A stretch of DNA of 36,209 nucleotides from PALSA-612 sp046729255 (GTDB lineage: Bacteria; Actinomycetota; Thermoleophilia; Gaiellales; Gaiellaceae): NCBI GenBank assembly GCA_046729255.1, contig JBKPGF010000002.1:1-36209 (forward strand), written 5' to 3'. Positions 23,161-30,902 of the stretch are shown piece by piece. The notes under the pieces are model-generated. The model made no database searches. It saw nothing but the letters and a program-made list of their open reading frames with translations, and was not told where the DNA came from. How positions within the stretch are numbered: the first letter of the stretch is position 1; each line of letters begins with the position of its first letter. The translations under genes and the position numbers were made by a program.

Positions 23161-23223
23161 CCGCCGCTCTCTCGGACGCTTGAAACCGAGAGCGGCGGAT
23201 CAGCCTGTCTTGTTCTGACAGGC
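23161..23223 (-). terminator. two tandem strong hairpins (terminator or structured RNA)
   Basis: In the 199-base gap between the MalK-like ATPase stop (23286) and the GTPase start lie two hairpins. One has 11-base perfect arms, CCGCCGCTCTC (23161-23171) and GAGAGCGGCGG (23188-23198), extendable to 13 pairs with a 2-base bulge. The other has 7-base perfect arms, GCCTGTC (23203-23209) and GACAGGC (23217-23223). A weaker third hairpin, GCTGCG/CGCAGC, lies at 23255-23277. Both adjacent genes are on the minus strand, so these would lie downstream of the ATPase and may end its mRNA, though no long U-tract follows. Confidence 0.5.
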
Positions 23224-23285
23224 GTGGAGCCAGGAGCGTTCTGCTGCACTCATCGCTGCGAGCGTAGCGCACGCAGCGGGCGCCG

Positions 23286-24521
23286 TCATCCCTGTCGAGT
23301 CTGGACGCCACCGGGCGGCGCACCGTCATAGATCCCGTCGCCGGTGTCGGCGTCGAAGAAGTAGAGGTGCTCGACTTCGACGAAGACGCGCATGCGTTCT
23401 CCCTCTCTCGCCCGTGTGTAACGCTCGACGCGCCCGATGAAGGGGATTCCTTGGTCGCGCGCCCGTTCGTCGAGCGCCTGGAATTCCTCGTGCTCGAGCG
23501 CTTCCGTGACCTCGGTCGCCTGAACGGGCTGCGCGTGGACCGAAAAGTGCAGGAAGACCTCCGCGCCCATGTCTTCGCGAAGATCGGTGACGACGGCGAG
23601 CGTCTGGTCGGCCGGCGAGTCGTTTACCAGGTCTGCGTCCTCCAGGTCCTCGGGCCGCATGCCGACGACGACATCGCGATCGACATACGAGGACAAGGCG
23701 GGACGTCGCCTCAGGCTGCTCTCGGCGACCTTGAGCTCGTACTCGCCGAAGCGAACGGCGAGGCGGTCGTCGCGACGAACGAGCCTTGCCTGAACGAGAT
23801 TCATCGCTGGCGAACCGATGAATTCGGCCACGAACAGGTTCGCAGGATGTTCGTAGAGGTTCTGCGGAGGATCCACCTGCTGCAGGAACCCACCGCGCAT
23901 GACCGCTACGCGATCGCCCATCGTCATCGCTTCCGTCTGGTCATGTGTGACGTAGATCGTCGTCGCGCGCAGATCACGCTGGATGCGCGCGATCTCGGCG
24001 CGCATCTCCACCCGAAGCTTCGCGTCGAGGTTCGACAGCGGCTCGTCCATGAGGAACGCCTTCGGCTCACGCACGATTGCCCTCCCCATCGCTACGCGCT
24101 GGCGCTGGCCTCCGGAGAGCGTCCGCGGCTTCTTCTTCAGGCTGTCCGCCAGGCCGAGGGTGCGCGCGGCGTCGTTCACGCGCCGGCTGATCTCGGGTTT
24201 CGCCACTCCCCGCATCTTCAGGGCGAACGCCATGTTGTCGTACGCGTTCATGTGCGGGTAGAGCGCGTAGTTCTGGAAGACCATGGCGATGTCACGGTCC
24301 TTTGGCGGCAGGTCGTTGACGACGCGGCCGCCGATCCTCACTGTGCCCCTCGTGATCTGCTCGAGGCCGGCGATCATCCGCAGCGCCGTCGTCTTGCCGC
24401 AGCCGGAGGGGCCCACGAAGACGACGAATTCGCCGTCGGCAATCTCGAGCTGCAGGTCGTTGACGGCCTCCGTGCCGTCGGGATAGACCTTCGTCAGCTT
24501 CTCGAGGGCAATCTCGGCCAT
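23286..24521 (-). CDS. ABC transporter ATPase (MalK/UgpC/MsmK type)
   Basis: A 411-residue ATPase of the carbohydrate-uptake type 1 family. The N-terminal domain has Walker A GPSGCGKTT (38-46), Q-loop MVFQNYALYPHM, signature TLSGGQRQRVAMGRAI, Walker B AFLMDEPLSNLDAKLR and the switch His in YVTHDQTEAM. The C-terminal part is the MalK-type OB-fold/TOBE regulatory domain (RPEDLEDADL onward), somewhat longer than usual (about 370). It is divergent from two permease genes and a binding-protein gene with a 42-base gap, and likely serves that transporter and perhaps others. Confidence 0.92.
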   Translation of the reverse strand: MAEIALEKLTKVYPDGTEAVNDLQLEIADGEFVVFVGPSGCGKTTALRMIAGLEQITRGTVRIGGRVVNDLPPKDRDIAMVFQNYALYPHMNAYDNMAFALKMRGVAKPEISRRVNDAARTLGLADSLKKKPRTLSGGQRQRVAMGRAIVREPKAFLMDEPLSNLDAKLRVEMRAEIARIQRDLRATTIYVTHDQTEAMTMGDRVAVMRGGFLQQVDPPQNLYEHPANLFVAEFIGSPAMNLVQARLVRRDDRLAVRFGEYELKVAESSLRRRPALSSYVDRDVVVGMRPEDLEDADLVNDSPADQTLAVVTDLREDMGAEVFLHFSVHAQPVQATEVTEALEHEEFQALDERARDQGIPFIGRVERYTRAREGERMRVFVEVEHLYFFDADTGDGIYDGAPPGGVQTRQG

Positions 24522-24526
24522 CGCTA

Positions 24527-24538
24527 CAGGTGCACCTG
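24527..24538. promoter_or_regulatory. 12-base perfect palindrome in divergent transporter promoter
   Basis: CAGGTGCACCTG is a perfect 12-base palindrome in the 42-base gap between the ATPase start (24521) and the MalF-like start (24564). A second short repeat, ATCGG (24550-24554) and CCGAT (24561-24565), overlaps the MalF-like start codon. Both are candidate operators; no regulator is encoded next to them. Confidence 0.4.
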
Positions 24539-24563
24539 AATCTACTAGGATCGGTCCGGTCCG

Positions 24564-25532
24564 ATGGACGTCGCAGCGACGCCCCAGGAGCGTCCTCGCC
24601 GTCGGTGGAGCGGGCTCTTGGAGGAGCGCCGTGTCCTAGCGGTACTCCTCATCGCGCCGGCCATCATCTATGTGCTGCTCGTCGTCGGCGTCCCGTTCGC
24701 CTGGGCGATCTACCTCAGCTTCACGGACGCCATCGGGGGCTCGCTGTCGGGCGACTGGGTCGGATTCGACAACTTCACAAACGTCTGGTCCGACCCGAAC
24801 TTCCGCAACGCTCTCGAGAACACGCTCATCGTCACCTTCTCCACGCAGGTGATCGTCGTCGTGGCGGCCGCGATTCTCTCCCACTACCTCGTCCGCGACT
24901 TCCGCGGGAAATGGTTCGTGCGCTTTCTCGTGATCCTGCCGTGGGCCGCGCCGGTCGCGCTGTCGACGATCGGCTGGCTCTGGATGTTCGACTCGCTCTT
25001 CAGCATCGTCAACTGGACGCTCGTCAAGCTCCACCTCACCGGCGCCGTCTGTTGGGCCTTCGGTGTCGAGGGATGCAGCGCCCTGAATCCGCCCCAGTGG
25101 CTCGGCCGTTCGAACATGGCCCTCGTCGCCGTCATCATCGTCAACGCCTGGCGCATCCTCCCGTTCGCCGTCGTCATCTTCATCGCCGGGCTCGCGTCGA
25201 TCCCGACGGAGGTCGAGGATGCCGCGAAGATCGACGGGGCGACCGGGTTCAAGAAGCTCTGGTACGTGACGCTGCCGCTTCAGCTACCGATCGCGCTGGT
25301 CGCGGTGCTGTTCGGCATCGTCTTCACGGCCGGTGAGTTCGCCGTCGTCTACATCCTCACGCAGGGCGGGCCGTTCAACTCGACGCAGGTACTCCCGACG
25401 TGGGCGTTCCAGGTCGGCGTCAACTCCGGCTCGCTCGGTCAGGGTGCGGCGATCTCGCTATATCTCCTGCCGCTGCTCGCCGTGGTGACCGTGTTCATGC
25501 TGTTCTTCGCGCGTCGGGTGCAGGTCTCGTGA
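24564..25532 (+). CDS. ABC transporter permease, MalF/UgpA type
   Basis: A 322-residue inner-membrane permease with about six helices: ERRVLAVLLIAPAIIYVLLV near the N-terminus, helices around VIVVVAAAILSHYLV, FLVILPWAAPVALSTIGWLW and FAVVIFIAGLASIP, and the cytoplasmic EAA loop EVEDAAKIDGATGFKKLWYVTLP that docks to the ATPase. ATG at 24564 is the only sensible start. The stop overlaps the next permease start (TGATG). It forms the transmembrane pair of a carbohydrate-type importer. Confidence 0.92.
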   Translation: MDVAATPQERPRRRWSGLLEERRVLAVLLIAPAIIYVLLVVGVPFAWAIYLSFTDAIGGSLSGDWVGFDNFTNVWSDPNFRNALENTLIVTFSTQVIVVVAAAILSHYLVRDFRGKWFVRFLVILPWAAPVALSTIGWLWMFDSLFSIVNWTLVKLHLTGAVCWAFGVEGCSALNPPQWLGRSNMALVAVIIVNAWRILPFAVVIFIAGLASIPTEVEDAAKIDGATGFKKLWYVTLPLQLPIALVAVLFGIVFTAGEFAVVYILTQGGPFNSTQVLPTWAFQVGVNSGSLGQGAAISLYLLPLLAVVTVFMLFFARRVQVS

Positions 25533-26395
25533 TGCCCTCGCTGCGCGCCGGATTCCGCTCGCTGCCGACCTACCTCGTCGTGGCGCCATTCGCGATCGTC
25601 CTAGCCTTCCCCTTCTACTGGATGCTGATGACGATGTTCAAGGAGGATCGCGACCTCTACGACGTCACCCATGTCCCCTACGCCTACAACCCCGTCCAGT
25701 GGAAGTTCTGGGAGTCGGCCACGACGAAGCACGTGAGCTTCATCTTCGAGGAGACGAACTACCCGACCTGGCTGCTCAACACGGCGATTGTCGGCGGCCT
25801 GGTCGTACTGATCACGCTCGCAGTGGCAGCACCCGCAGGGTACGCGCTCGCTCGCCTGTCCGGCCGCTGGGGCCAGAGCCTCGGCATAGCGATCTTCCTC
25901 GTGTACCTCGTGCCGCCGACGCTCCTCTTTCTGCCGCTGGCACGCCTGGTCACGGATCTGCATCTCAAGGACACGCTGTGGTCACTGATCCTGGTGTACC
26001 CCTCCTTCACCATCCCCTTCTCCACGTGGCTGCTGATGGGCTTCTTCAAGACGATCCCGCAGGAGCTCGAGGACGCCGCCCTCATCGACGGGTGTTCTCG
26101 GCTGAAAGCACTGCGCAAGATCGTCTTCCCCGTCTCGCTGCCCGGGCTGCTGACGGTCGTCATCTTCACGTTCACGCTCTGCGTGAACGAGGTCATCTAC
26201 GCCTTCACATTCGTCTCCTCCTCGGAAGTGCGGACGGTGTCAGCCGGCGTTCCCAACGACCTGATTCGCGGCGACGTCTTCTTCTGGCAGTCGCTGATGG
26301 CGGCCACCTTGATCCCGGCGATTCCCCTCGCCCTCCTCTACAACGCGTTCCTCGACCGCTTCATCAAAGGTTTCACGGGGGGTGCCTTCCGGTAA
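25532..26395 (+). CDS. ABC transporter permease, MalG/UgpE type
   Basis: A 287-residue permease partner. Helices include LPTYLVVAPFAIVLAFPFYW, LLNTAIVGGLVVLITLAVAAP and LGIAIFLVYLVPPTLLFLPL. The EAA loop reads ELEDAALIDGCSRLKALRKIVFP. ATG at 25532 overlaps the previous stop by one base (GTG at 25529 is a possible alternative); the upstream open frame to 25400 is a shadow of the first permease. The binding-protein gene follows after 26 bases. Confidence 0.92.
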   Translation: MPSLRAGFRSLPTYLVVAPFAIVLAFPFYWMLMTMFKEDRDLYDVTHVPYAYNPVQWKFWESATTKHVSFIFEETNYPTWLLNTAIVGGLVVLITLAVAAPAGYALARLSGRWGQSLGIAIFLVYLVPPTLLFLPLARLVTDLHLKDTLWSLILVYPSFTIPFSTWLLMGFFKTIPQELEDAALIDGCSRLKALRKIVFPVSLPGLLTVVIFTFTLCVNEVIYAFTFVSSSEVRTVSAGVPNDLIRGDVFFWQSLMAATLIPAIPLALLYNAFLDRFIKGFTGGAFR

Positions 26396-26421
26396 AGAAA
26401 CCATCGAGAAAGGAGGCAGAG

Positions 26422-27825
26422 ATGCCAAATCCCGACGAAGAGCTGGCCCGCCCTCACGGCCAGCTGACGAGGCGCGACCTCATACGCAGAGGAACCGCAG
26501 CCACGTTCGCGGTCACGATGTTCGGCGGGCTAGCCGAACGGGCTTTCCCGTTCTACGGGCCCCTTCGCTACCAGCACAAGCAGCTGAGTGGCGAGCTCAA
26601 GATCATGCAGTGGACCCACTTCGTCCCCGCCTACGACACGTGGCTCGACAACACGTACATCAAGCAATGGGGCGAGAAGAATGACGTCGACGTCAAGATC
26701 GACCACATCGCGAACGCCCTGCTCCCGAGCACCGCGTCCTCGGAGGTGGCCTCACAGAGCGGCCACGACCTCTTCCAGTTCCTCTTCCCGCCGTCCGCCT
26801 TCGAGAAGCAGGTCATCCCGTTGAACGACATCGTCCAGGAAGTGACGAAGAAGCTGGGCAAGATGACCGATGTCTCCTACCGGAGCACATACAACCCGAA
26901 GACGAAGAGGTACTACGGCTTCCCCGACAATTACGTCCCCGACCCGATCCACTACCGCAGGAGCTTCTGGTTCAACGCCGGCGTCTTCCCGAGCTCGTGG
27001 GACAACATCCGCAAGGCAGCGGCGAAGCTCAAGGCCTCCGGGCATCCGGTCGGACTCGGGATGAACAACGAGCTCGACTCGAACATGATGCTCATGTCGA
27101 TGCTCTACTGCTACGGCGCAGCGCTGCAGAACGAGGAAAACCGGCCGGCGATCAACAGCAAGGCCACGATCGAGGCGCTCAAGGTGATGCGCGACATCTT
27201 CAAGCGTGGAATGACCGACGAGGTATTCGCGTGGACCACGTCGTCGAACAACGACGCGTTCCTCGCGGGCCGACTCTCGCTGGCGGTCAACGCAATTTCG
27301 ATCAGGCGCACCGCGGAGGACCGGGACCTCTCCTTCACAGACGACATCTGGCTCGCGCCGATCCCGCGTGGACCGGTGCGCCGGCTGGGCAACGAGCACG
27401 TGATGGGCATCTACTTCATCTGGAAGTTCGCGAAGAACAAGGCAGCGGCAAAGCGGTTCCTCGTGGACCAGCAGCTCAACTACCGGCAGCACTTCATGCA
27501 GAGCAAGTTCTACAACTTCCCCGCCTGGACGAACTCGATCAAGGGCGGCTTCAAGACGATCCGCCGGCTCTCCAACGCGGACAAGCACAAGCCGCTCGGG
27601 CAGTACAACATCCTCACGTCAATCGCGGAAAAGAACACGACGAACGTCGGCTATCCCGGCTTCGGAAATGCCGCAATCGGCGAGATCTTCAACCTCGGGC
27701 TCATCCCGCAGATGTTCGCGCAGGTCGCCCAGGGGAAGATGACGCCCCAGGAGGCGGCCAAGGCCGCGGATCGTCAGTTCAAGGTGATTTTCAAGAAGTG
27801 GAGGGACCAGGGGCTCGTCCCCTAG
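26422..27825 (+). CDS. extracellular solute-binding protein, Tat-type signal
   Basis: A 467-residue family 1 solute-binding protein for the MalFGK-type importer. The N-terminus carries a twin-arginine-like signal (LTRRDLIRRGTAATFAV, about 16-32) instead of the usual lipobox, so export in a folded state is likely. The mature domain shows GELKIMQWTHFVPAYDTWLD and the central NDAFLAGRLSLAVNAIS typical of this family. Strong AAAGGAGG (26409-26416) fixes the ATG at 26422; the long upstream frame belongs to a permease shadow. The ligand is unknown. A hairpin terminator follows directly. Confidence 0.9.
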   Translation: MPNPDEELARPHGQLTRRDLIRRGTAATFAVTMFGGLAERAFPFYGPLRYQHKQLSGELKIMQWTHFVPAYDTWLDNTYIKQWGEKNDVDVKIDHIANALLPSTASSEVASQSGHDLFQFLFPPSAFEKQVIPLNDIVQEVTKKLGKMTDVSYRSTYNPKTKRYYGFPDNYVPDPIHYRRSFWFNAGVFPSSWDNIRKAAAKLKASGHPVGLGMNNELDSNMMLMSMLYCYGAALQNEENRPAINSKATIEALKVMRDIFKRGMTDEVFAWTTSSNNDAFLAGRLSLAVNAISIRRTAEDRDLSFTDDIWLAPIPRGPVRRLGNEHVMGIYFIWKFAKNKAAAKRFLVDQQLNYRQHFMQSKFYNFPAWTNSIKGGFKTIRRLSNADKHKPLGQYNILTSIAEKNTTNVGYPGFGNAAIGEIFNLGLIPQMFAQVAQGKMTPQEAAKAADRQFKVIFKKWRDQGLVP

Positions 27826-27845
27826 CCCCCTTTTCTAAGGCATGA

Positions 27846-27868
27846 AAGGGGCCAGGCGGGGCCCCCTT
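27846..27868 (+). terminator. hairpin terminator after the transporter operon
   Basis: AAGGGGCC (27846-27853) pairs with GGCCCCCTT (27860-27868, one bulged C), followed by CTTGTTC. An overlapping alternative stem uses CCCCTTTTC (27827-27835) with GAAAGGGG (27844-27851). It lies between convergent genes and could end transcription both ways. Confidence 0.65.
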
Positions 27869-27881
27869 CTTGTTCGAGCGC

Positions 27882-28094
27882 CTAGAGCAGGATCTCGAGC
27901 GCCAGGTCGGGAGGGCATCCCTCACCGACGAGCGCGCGTGCTGCGTGAAGGTCCACGCAGGAGATGGTGAGCAGGAACGCGTCGTCATTGTCATAACCGA
28001 GCGCCCGAAACTGGTCGAAGCGCCAGCGCGCGACCCGCGCCTCCTCAGGTTCGCGCTCTGCGACGTCGGGAAGCTGCTCGGTGTAACTGGACAT
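27882..28094 (-). CDS. small conserved hypothetical protein
   Basis: A 70-residue acidic protein, MSSYTEQLPDVAEREPEEARV to ALEILL. A helical middle (RWRFDQFRALGYDNDDAFLLTIS) is followed by VDLHAARALVGEGCPPDLALEIL. The pattern FxxLGYxxxDAxLL is shared by many short actinobacterial proteins without known function. A ribosome site (GGAGAG directly before ATG) and codon bias support it as a real gene. It is convergent with the solute-binding gene. It has no membrane segment or metal motif. Confidence 0.7.
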   Translation of the reverse strand: MSSYTEQLPDVAEREPEEARVARWRFDQFRALGYDNDDAFLLTISCVDLHAARALVGEGCPPDLALEILL

Positions 28095-28238
28095 CTCTCC
28101 TGCCTTTCGCGGCTGTGGGGGTAAGAGTTCAAACGTCGAAACGGGCTTTCTGTTGTGGTTGGTGCGTAAGGGTTGGGTTGCGGCTGCGTTAAGCGGCTAC
28201 TACCTGGAGCGACGGATCGCTAGAGAGAGGGCCCTCAG

Positions 28239-29274
28239 TCGAACCACTTCACAGGCTTGCGGCTTGGGCCGCCGGCCGAGGATCCACGCCTCGACCTCAC
28301 GGATCTCTTTGCCTTCCAGGCACCGGCGGATTCCTCGAGAACGGTCCTGATTCTCGACGCCAACACGTTCGCGATAGCCGCTGCCTACCACCCCGACGCT
28401 GTGTACAGGATCAACGTCGACAACGACGGGCACGCGGAGACCGACATCGCGTTCAGCGTGGTCTTCAGCGAGCCCGAGCACGGCCCGCAACGGGCGACGG
28501 TTCACATGGCGACCGGGCCGGAGGCTCGACAGGCCGACGCCGTAGGGACGCCCATCGTCACCGACGCCGAGGTTTCCTTCGGACCCGAGCCGAATGTCGT
28601 CACGTCCGGGCCCTACACGTTCTTTGCCGGCTTGCGGAGCGATCCGTTCGTCGTCGACTTCGGCGGCGTCCGGGCGGCGTTCAACTGGAAGGACGGCAAG
28701 AACTTCACCGACCTCAAAGACGTCGATCCCTTCCCGTGGACGGGCAACGACACCCTCGCCGACTACAACGCCTTCGGGATCGTGCTCGAGCTGCCGACGA
28801 GCGAGCTGGGCCCGAATCCCTCGCTCGCCATCTGGGGACGAGCGAGCGTGCGTAACAACGGGACGCTCGAGCACCTCGATCGCGCCGGCCATCCCATCAT
28901 CGCCAGCTTCTTCAACACCGACGAGACCAAGGAGGAGTACAACCGGACCGAGCCCGCCAGGGACCCGCGAGCTTCCTCCACCAGGCCATCGAGATCCTCG
29001 AGCACAACGGGGGCTACTCCGCGCAAGAGGCCGAGGCCGTGATCGACGAGGCGGTCCTCTTGCCCGACATGCTGCGGTACGACCCCACCAAGCCTGCCGC
29101 GTACCCGAACGGGCGGACGCTCACGGACCACGTCACCGCGGCCCGCCTCGCGATGTTCTCGAACAACAGCGTCCCGCCCGAGGCCTCGGGCCGCACGACG
29201 ACCTGCTAGACGAGTTTCCGTACCTCGGCACGCCGCACGCGAATCCCCCACCGCCTCCGCCGCCACCGGTGTAG
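28239..29274 (+). pseudogene. DUF4331 family gene, start lost and two frame breaks
   Basis: Three frames together spell a complete DUF4331 protein: SNHFTGLRLGPPAEDPRLDL, then DLFAFQAPADSSRTVLILDA, RINVDNDGHAETDIAFSVVF and SFFNTDETKEEYNRTEPARD in frame 1; FLHQAIEILEHNGGYSAQEA and MLRYDPTKPAAYPNGRTLTD in frame 2; LGPHDDLLDEFPYLGTPHAN and a poly-Pro tail in frame 3. Breaks lie at 28964-28973 and 29180-29185, each equal to one missing base. The conserved N-terminal Ser (28239) is preceded by CAG, not a start codon; the only in-frame start is TTG at 28257, which drops SNHFTG. DUF4331 proteins are uncharacterised. Confidence 0.8.
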
Positions 29275-29278
29275 GTCC

Positions 29279-30895
29279 TTACGCGGCCGCGCGGCGCGGG
29301 CGGCGCCTGCGTCGCGCTCGCCGAGCGTCGGCGATGATCGCACGGGCCGCGTTTCTCCCGGGACCGCCGGTCACGCCGCCCCCGGGATGCGCGCCCGCAC
29401 CGCACAGGTAGAGACCGCGGATCCCGGCAAGCCGATAGCGACTGTGGCCGAGTAGCGGCCGCCAGGCAAAGAACTGGTCGAGGGCGTGCTCGCCGTGCAT
29501 CGGGTGCCCGCCGCTCAAGCCGTACTCCCGCTCGAGGTCCGCGGGCGTGACGACGTGGCGAGCGACGACCCTCGCTGTGATTCCCGGTGAGTAGCCCTCA
29601 AGGGTCCGCATGACGCGTTCTGCGACCCGATCGCGAGCTGCCTCCTCCCAGTCCGCGTCGCGAAGGTGTCGTGGCGCGTACTGGAACAGCACGGTCATGA
29701 CGTGGGTGCCCTCGGGGGCGAGCGCGGGCTCGAAGAGGGTGGGGATCGTCGCCTCGAGGTACGGGTGCTCGGAGATCCGGCCGTACTTCGAGTCGTCGAA
29801 CGCCCGCTCGAGGTCGTCGAGGCTTGGAGCGATGACGATGCGTCCATGCAAGCGCTCGTCCTCGACGCCGAACGCCGGCAGGGCGTCGAGCACGAGGGTC
29901 ACCCTCGCCACCACCCCGGGCGCCCGGATGTGGTCGGCACGCCAGCCCAGGGTCGGACCGACCTCGGCCGAGTCGAGAAGACGCAAGAGGGTCTGCTTGG
30001 GGTCAGCGTTCGAGGCGACGATACGAGCGTCGATCTCCTCGCCGTTCGCGAGGATCACCCCTTCGACGGCACCTCGCTTGGTGCGGATCTCCGCGACCTC
30101 GACGTCGCAGCGCAGCGTCGCGCCGTGGCCACACGCCGCCGCCGTGAGCGCGTCTGCCAGGGCATCCGGACCGCCCCGCGCGAAGACCGTGCGGCCAGCC
30201 GCTCCTCCCCCGGAGGCCGAGTCCCACAGGAAGTTGAGCGCGGTTCCCGCTGATCGCGGGCCCATGGCCGTGTAGCGAATGCCGCGCGCGCCAAGGACGC
30301 CCCGCAGCGCGTCGTCGTCGACTGCCTCGCTCACGAGGTCGGCGACGGACATCGGCAGGGCTCGGAGCGCCTCGCGAACCTGTCGTCTGCCGAGGCGCCG
30401 GAGGGCGTTCCCCAGGGTGAGGCCCTTCATGGCGTCTGCGGTGGAGGGAGAGGCGAGGTCCGGAGGCTCGGTGTCCTGGATTCGGGCCAGGAACCGGGCC
30501 AGAGAGCGAACCTTGCGGTCAAAAAGGGCAAACGCCCCGGCGTCACGCGGCAACTGCGTCGCGAGCTCCTTCGCCGTCCGGGCAGGGTCGCGCCACAACG
30601 TGAGGGCATGCCCGTCGGCGGACGGGGCGAAGGAGGCTACGTCGGCCTCGATCGCTCGGAAGCCGTGCTGGCCCAGCCGCAGGTCTCGGACGACGCCGGC
30701 GCGGAAGCCCCCTACGCCGTCCACAACAGGCGCGCGCACGCCGGGCGCGATCTCCTCGGTCGCCAGTAGGCCGCCTGCACGGTCGCGGCGCTCGACAACG
30801 ATCGTGCGCAACCCCGCCTTTGCCAGATAGCCCGCCGTCACGAGGCCGTTGTGGCCGGCTCCCACGACAATCGCGTCGTAGCGCTGGCCGGCCAT
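29279..30895 (-). CDS. FAD-dependent oxidoreductase, phytoene-dehydrogenase/PYROXD2-like (copy 2)
   Basis: A 538-residue CrtI-fold flavoprotein. The dinucleotide motif is AIVVGAGHNGLVTAGYLAKA (residues 8-27), followed by VVERRDRAGG; the C-terminal FAD segment is GLYLCGAGAHPGGGVTGGPG, then NAARAII. The family includes carotenoid desaturases, but this branch (pyridine nucleotide-disulfide oxidoreductase domain 2-like) is widespread in bacteria without carotenoid genes and lacks a known substrate. A basic Arg/Ala-rich tail ends the protein. It lies 7 bases after its paralog and convergent with the broken DUF4331 gene. No carotenoid genes are nearby, so pigment synthesis is unlikely. Confidence 0.87.
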   Translation of the reverse strand: MAGQRYDAIVVGAGHNGLVTAGYLAKAGLRTIVVERRDRAGGLLATEEIAPGVRAPVVDGVGGFRAGVVRDLRLGQHGFRAIEADVASFAPSADGHALTLWRDPARTAKELATQLPRDAGAFALFDRKVRSLARFLARIQDTEPPDLASPSTADAMKGLTLGNALRRLGRRQVREALRALPMSVADLVSEAVDDDALRGVLGARGIRYTAMGPRSAGTALNFLWDSASGGGAAGRTVFARGGPDALADALTAAACGHGATLRCDVEVAEIRTKRGAVEGVILANGEEIDARIVASNADPKQTLLRLLDSAEVGPTLGWRADHIRAPGVVARVTLVLDALPAFGVEDERLHGRIVIAPSLDDLERAFDDSKYGRISEHPYLEATIPTLFEPALAPEGTHVMTVLFQYAPRHLRDADWEEAARDRVAERVMRTLEGYSPGITARVVARHVVTPADLEREYGLSGGHPMHGEHALDQFFAWRPLLGHSRYRLAGIRGLYLCGAGAHPGGGVTGGPGRNAARAIIADARRARRRRRPRRAAA

Positions 30896-30902
30896 GAGAG
30901 GC

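Noticed and set aside
23367..24539. Long plus-strand open frame opposite the MalK-like gene
   Set aside because: Antisense shadow; the minus-strand protein has all ABC ATPase motifs.
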